NCBI RefSeq assembly: GCF_029867415.1
Contig: NC_081182.1
Span: forward strand, 46,237,317-46,301,316
Direction of reading: 5' to 3'
Origin: Vicia villosa
Taxonomy: Eukaryota; Streptophyta; Magnoliopsida; Fabales; Fabaceae
Length of the DNA: 64,000 bases
Every line of letters starts with the position of its first letter. Position 1 is the stretch's first letter. Shown here piece after piece: positions 62,570-64,000 of this stretch. The notes beneath the pieces were generated by a model, which saw nothing but the letters and a program-made list of their open reading frames with translations, did not search any database and was not told the DNA's origin. Made by a program: the position numbers and the translations under genes.

Positions 62570-64000
62570 GGTGGACGTTAGAAATCTAATTACGGGCCAA
62601 CAAGTGAATAGTGTGATAATATTTTTGATTGGTACTTTTGTAATAATATTTTTGTTTATTATGTTTCTTTTTCATTATTTCTACGACTCAATGGTGGTAA
62701 ATTCAAAATCAAAAGGTGTAATGGATTTATTTTCTACCAAACCAATGTGATTTAAATTTTTTTTTTTTGCATGATAAAAGTTAAAAAAAAAAAAAACTTG
62801 TTTGGAATATTTTATTTTAAAGTAAACTCTAAATCTTAATATTCAAAGGAAACTAGTTTTACACAAATTTTATTTTTTTAAATATTTTTTATATTTTGTT
62901 TAATTTAGATATAGTTCAAACTATTTATAATATATTATTTAAATAAAAATTTATATATATTTTTAGAAATATTTTTTTTATATTTCCAATTCAATAATGT
63001 TTCTATATGTACCTGTGCATATATAGTCTGTTTAATTTTACATCAATTATCTTTATATTCATATCTACTATATAATATTTACTAGATATATCATAATTAT
63101 TTTGGGGATGTCAAATAATTTTGAAATTAATTGTCATTTGTTCATATTTTATATACGTCTAAATATCCACTATATTAAAAACATTCCGCAAACACAATCT
63201 TTAACTTGTTACATGTATAAATTTACGAGATGAGTTTTATATTGTTATTTTCTCTCAAAATTTTTATGGTGCTTTACAGACCCCTTCTTCATTCTAGAAA
63301 GGTATATCATAAACTTTTTGATTTCCCACATTTATAGGGCATGAAACTAGTGTACATTTAGTCATTTACATTAGCCAAATTAGGCCTAACCTTACCCACA
63401 TTTACAATTTGAAATGCATCCACACTAGCTCTTTTGGATAGTTTTGGTCCCAGTCCTCTCTTTTTTTAATCCTTATTTGTAAATGTCATTAGATATATTA
63501 ATCTCTTATACCGCCCCTTCTTTTATATAAAGAAAAAGAAAGAAAGATAATTATTAAACATTCTTTTTAATTTTTTTAGTTACACAATATTATGGATATG
63601 CTCATTTTTTACCCTAGATTTTAATTTTTTTTACTAAAGTTTAGTCACGTCCCCCACAGTTTTGGATCAATTTAATTTGCGTGCACCGTCGACATTAACA
63701 AATTTAATATTTGTAACATATATTAGCGGTAATTTGGTTGACTTGCCATCTTAAATTTGTTCAACTAGACATTTCTCTTACATCAAAATGGACCTCAAAA
63801 TAGGGAAAGGACCATATCAAAGGAACAAAAATTTTAAGATTGGAGGGATAAAAAATTGGTTTTTAAAATTGGAGGGAGGGGGGACATTTATTTATAAAAA
63901 AATCAAAAGTACATTTAATCCATTATAATTTTCCTTTCAAATTTCTAAATTAAGTATCAAAACCTTTTTATTTATTTTTTTACTCTCCAATTTTTTTATA
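62570..64000. other. Upstream and terminal AT-rich sequence
   Basis: No gene or clear element. Poly-A/T runs are frequent. The right edge is low-complexity AT sequence. Confidence 0.5.

Overview
This is an AT-rich, intron-bearing, transposon-dense plant nuclear window. Every real gene is split by GT-AG introns or is a typical plant family (YSL transporter, MSP1-type AAA ATPase, hybrid proline-rich protein). The space between genes is filled with plant transposons: Ty1/copia and Ty3/gypsy pieces, hAT, CACTA, Mutator-like elements (MULEs), Tourist and Stowaway MITEs, and long (TA)n tracts. The retroelement motifs, such as a SIRE-type LTR with the GATGTCATGACATC motif, and the abundant plant-mobile-domain elements resemble papilionoid legumes. 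That placement rests on remembered similarity and is moderately confident.

Layout. 0-8.5 kb: repeats only (85-bp tandem repeats, a probable gypsy LTR edge, copia remnants, a long-inverted-repeat foldback element with a 47-bp tandem array, and a Tat-type gypsy LTR plus gag broken by a CACTA end). 8.5-11.6 kb: a decayed hAT transposon (minus strand). 11.8-13.6 kb: a roughly 95-bp repeat array split by a SIRE-type solo LTR. 14.2-16.8 kb: an intact six-exon YSL metal-nicotianamine transporter gene (minus). 18-19.3 kb: MITEs. 19.8-24.5 kb: two adjacent decayed plant-mobile-domain (PMD) elements, the second carrying two foldback elements set in (TA)n. 24.7-29.4 kb: MSP1-like gene A (plus, five exons). 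30.7-34.8 kb: a PMD element whose gene is interrupted by a 713-bp hAT-type element with a perfect 8-bp target duplication. 37.8-42.6 kb: a further PMD/MULE-type element with three other insertions, one nested inside another. 42.9-49.4 kb: MSP1-like gene B (plus), a paralogue of A with identical intron phases; its 5-kb intron 2 contains a copia pol remnant. 50.9-55.7 kb: a complete 4,770-bp MULE with 200-bp terminal inverted repeats, a perfect 9-bp target duplication, an open four-exon transposase (1,022 aa) on minus and a small two-exon GRF zinc-finger gene on plus. 56-62 kb: MITE, RNase H remnant, CACTA remnant, tandem duplications and (TA)n. 62.1-62.5 kb: an intact hybrid proline-rich/8-cysteine protein gene (minus).

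Functionally the host genes are unrelated to one another: iron/metal-chelate uptake (YSL), membrane extraction of mislocalised tail-anchored proteins (MSP1 A and B) and a secreted cell-wall protein (HyPRP). The most interesting structure is the family of elements in 19.8-42.6 kb. They carry PMD or MuDR-like coding remnants, and their ends are lined with clusters of short hyphenated palindromes of the form TTCGGA-ATGCAT-TCCGAA. Their termini lie within about 300 bp of the start codons of both MSP1 paralogues. The second highlight is the apparently young, complete MULE that carries a GRF zinc-finger gene.
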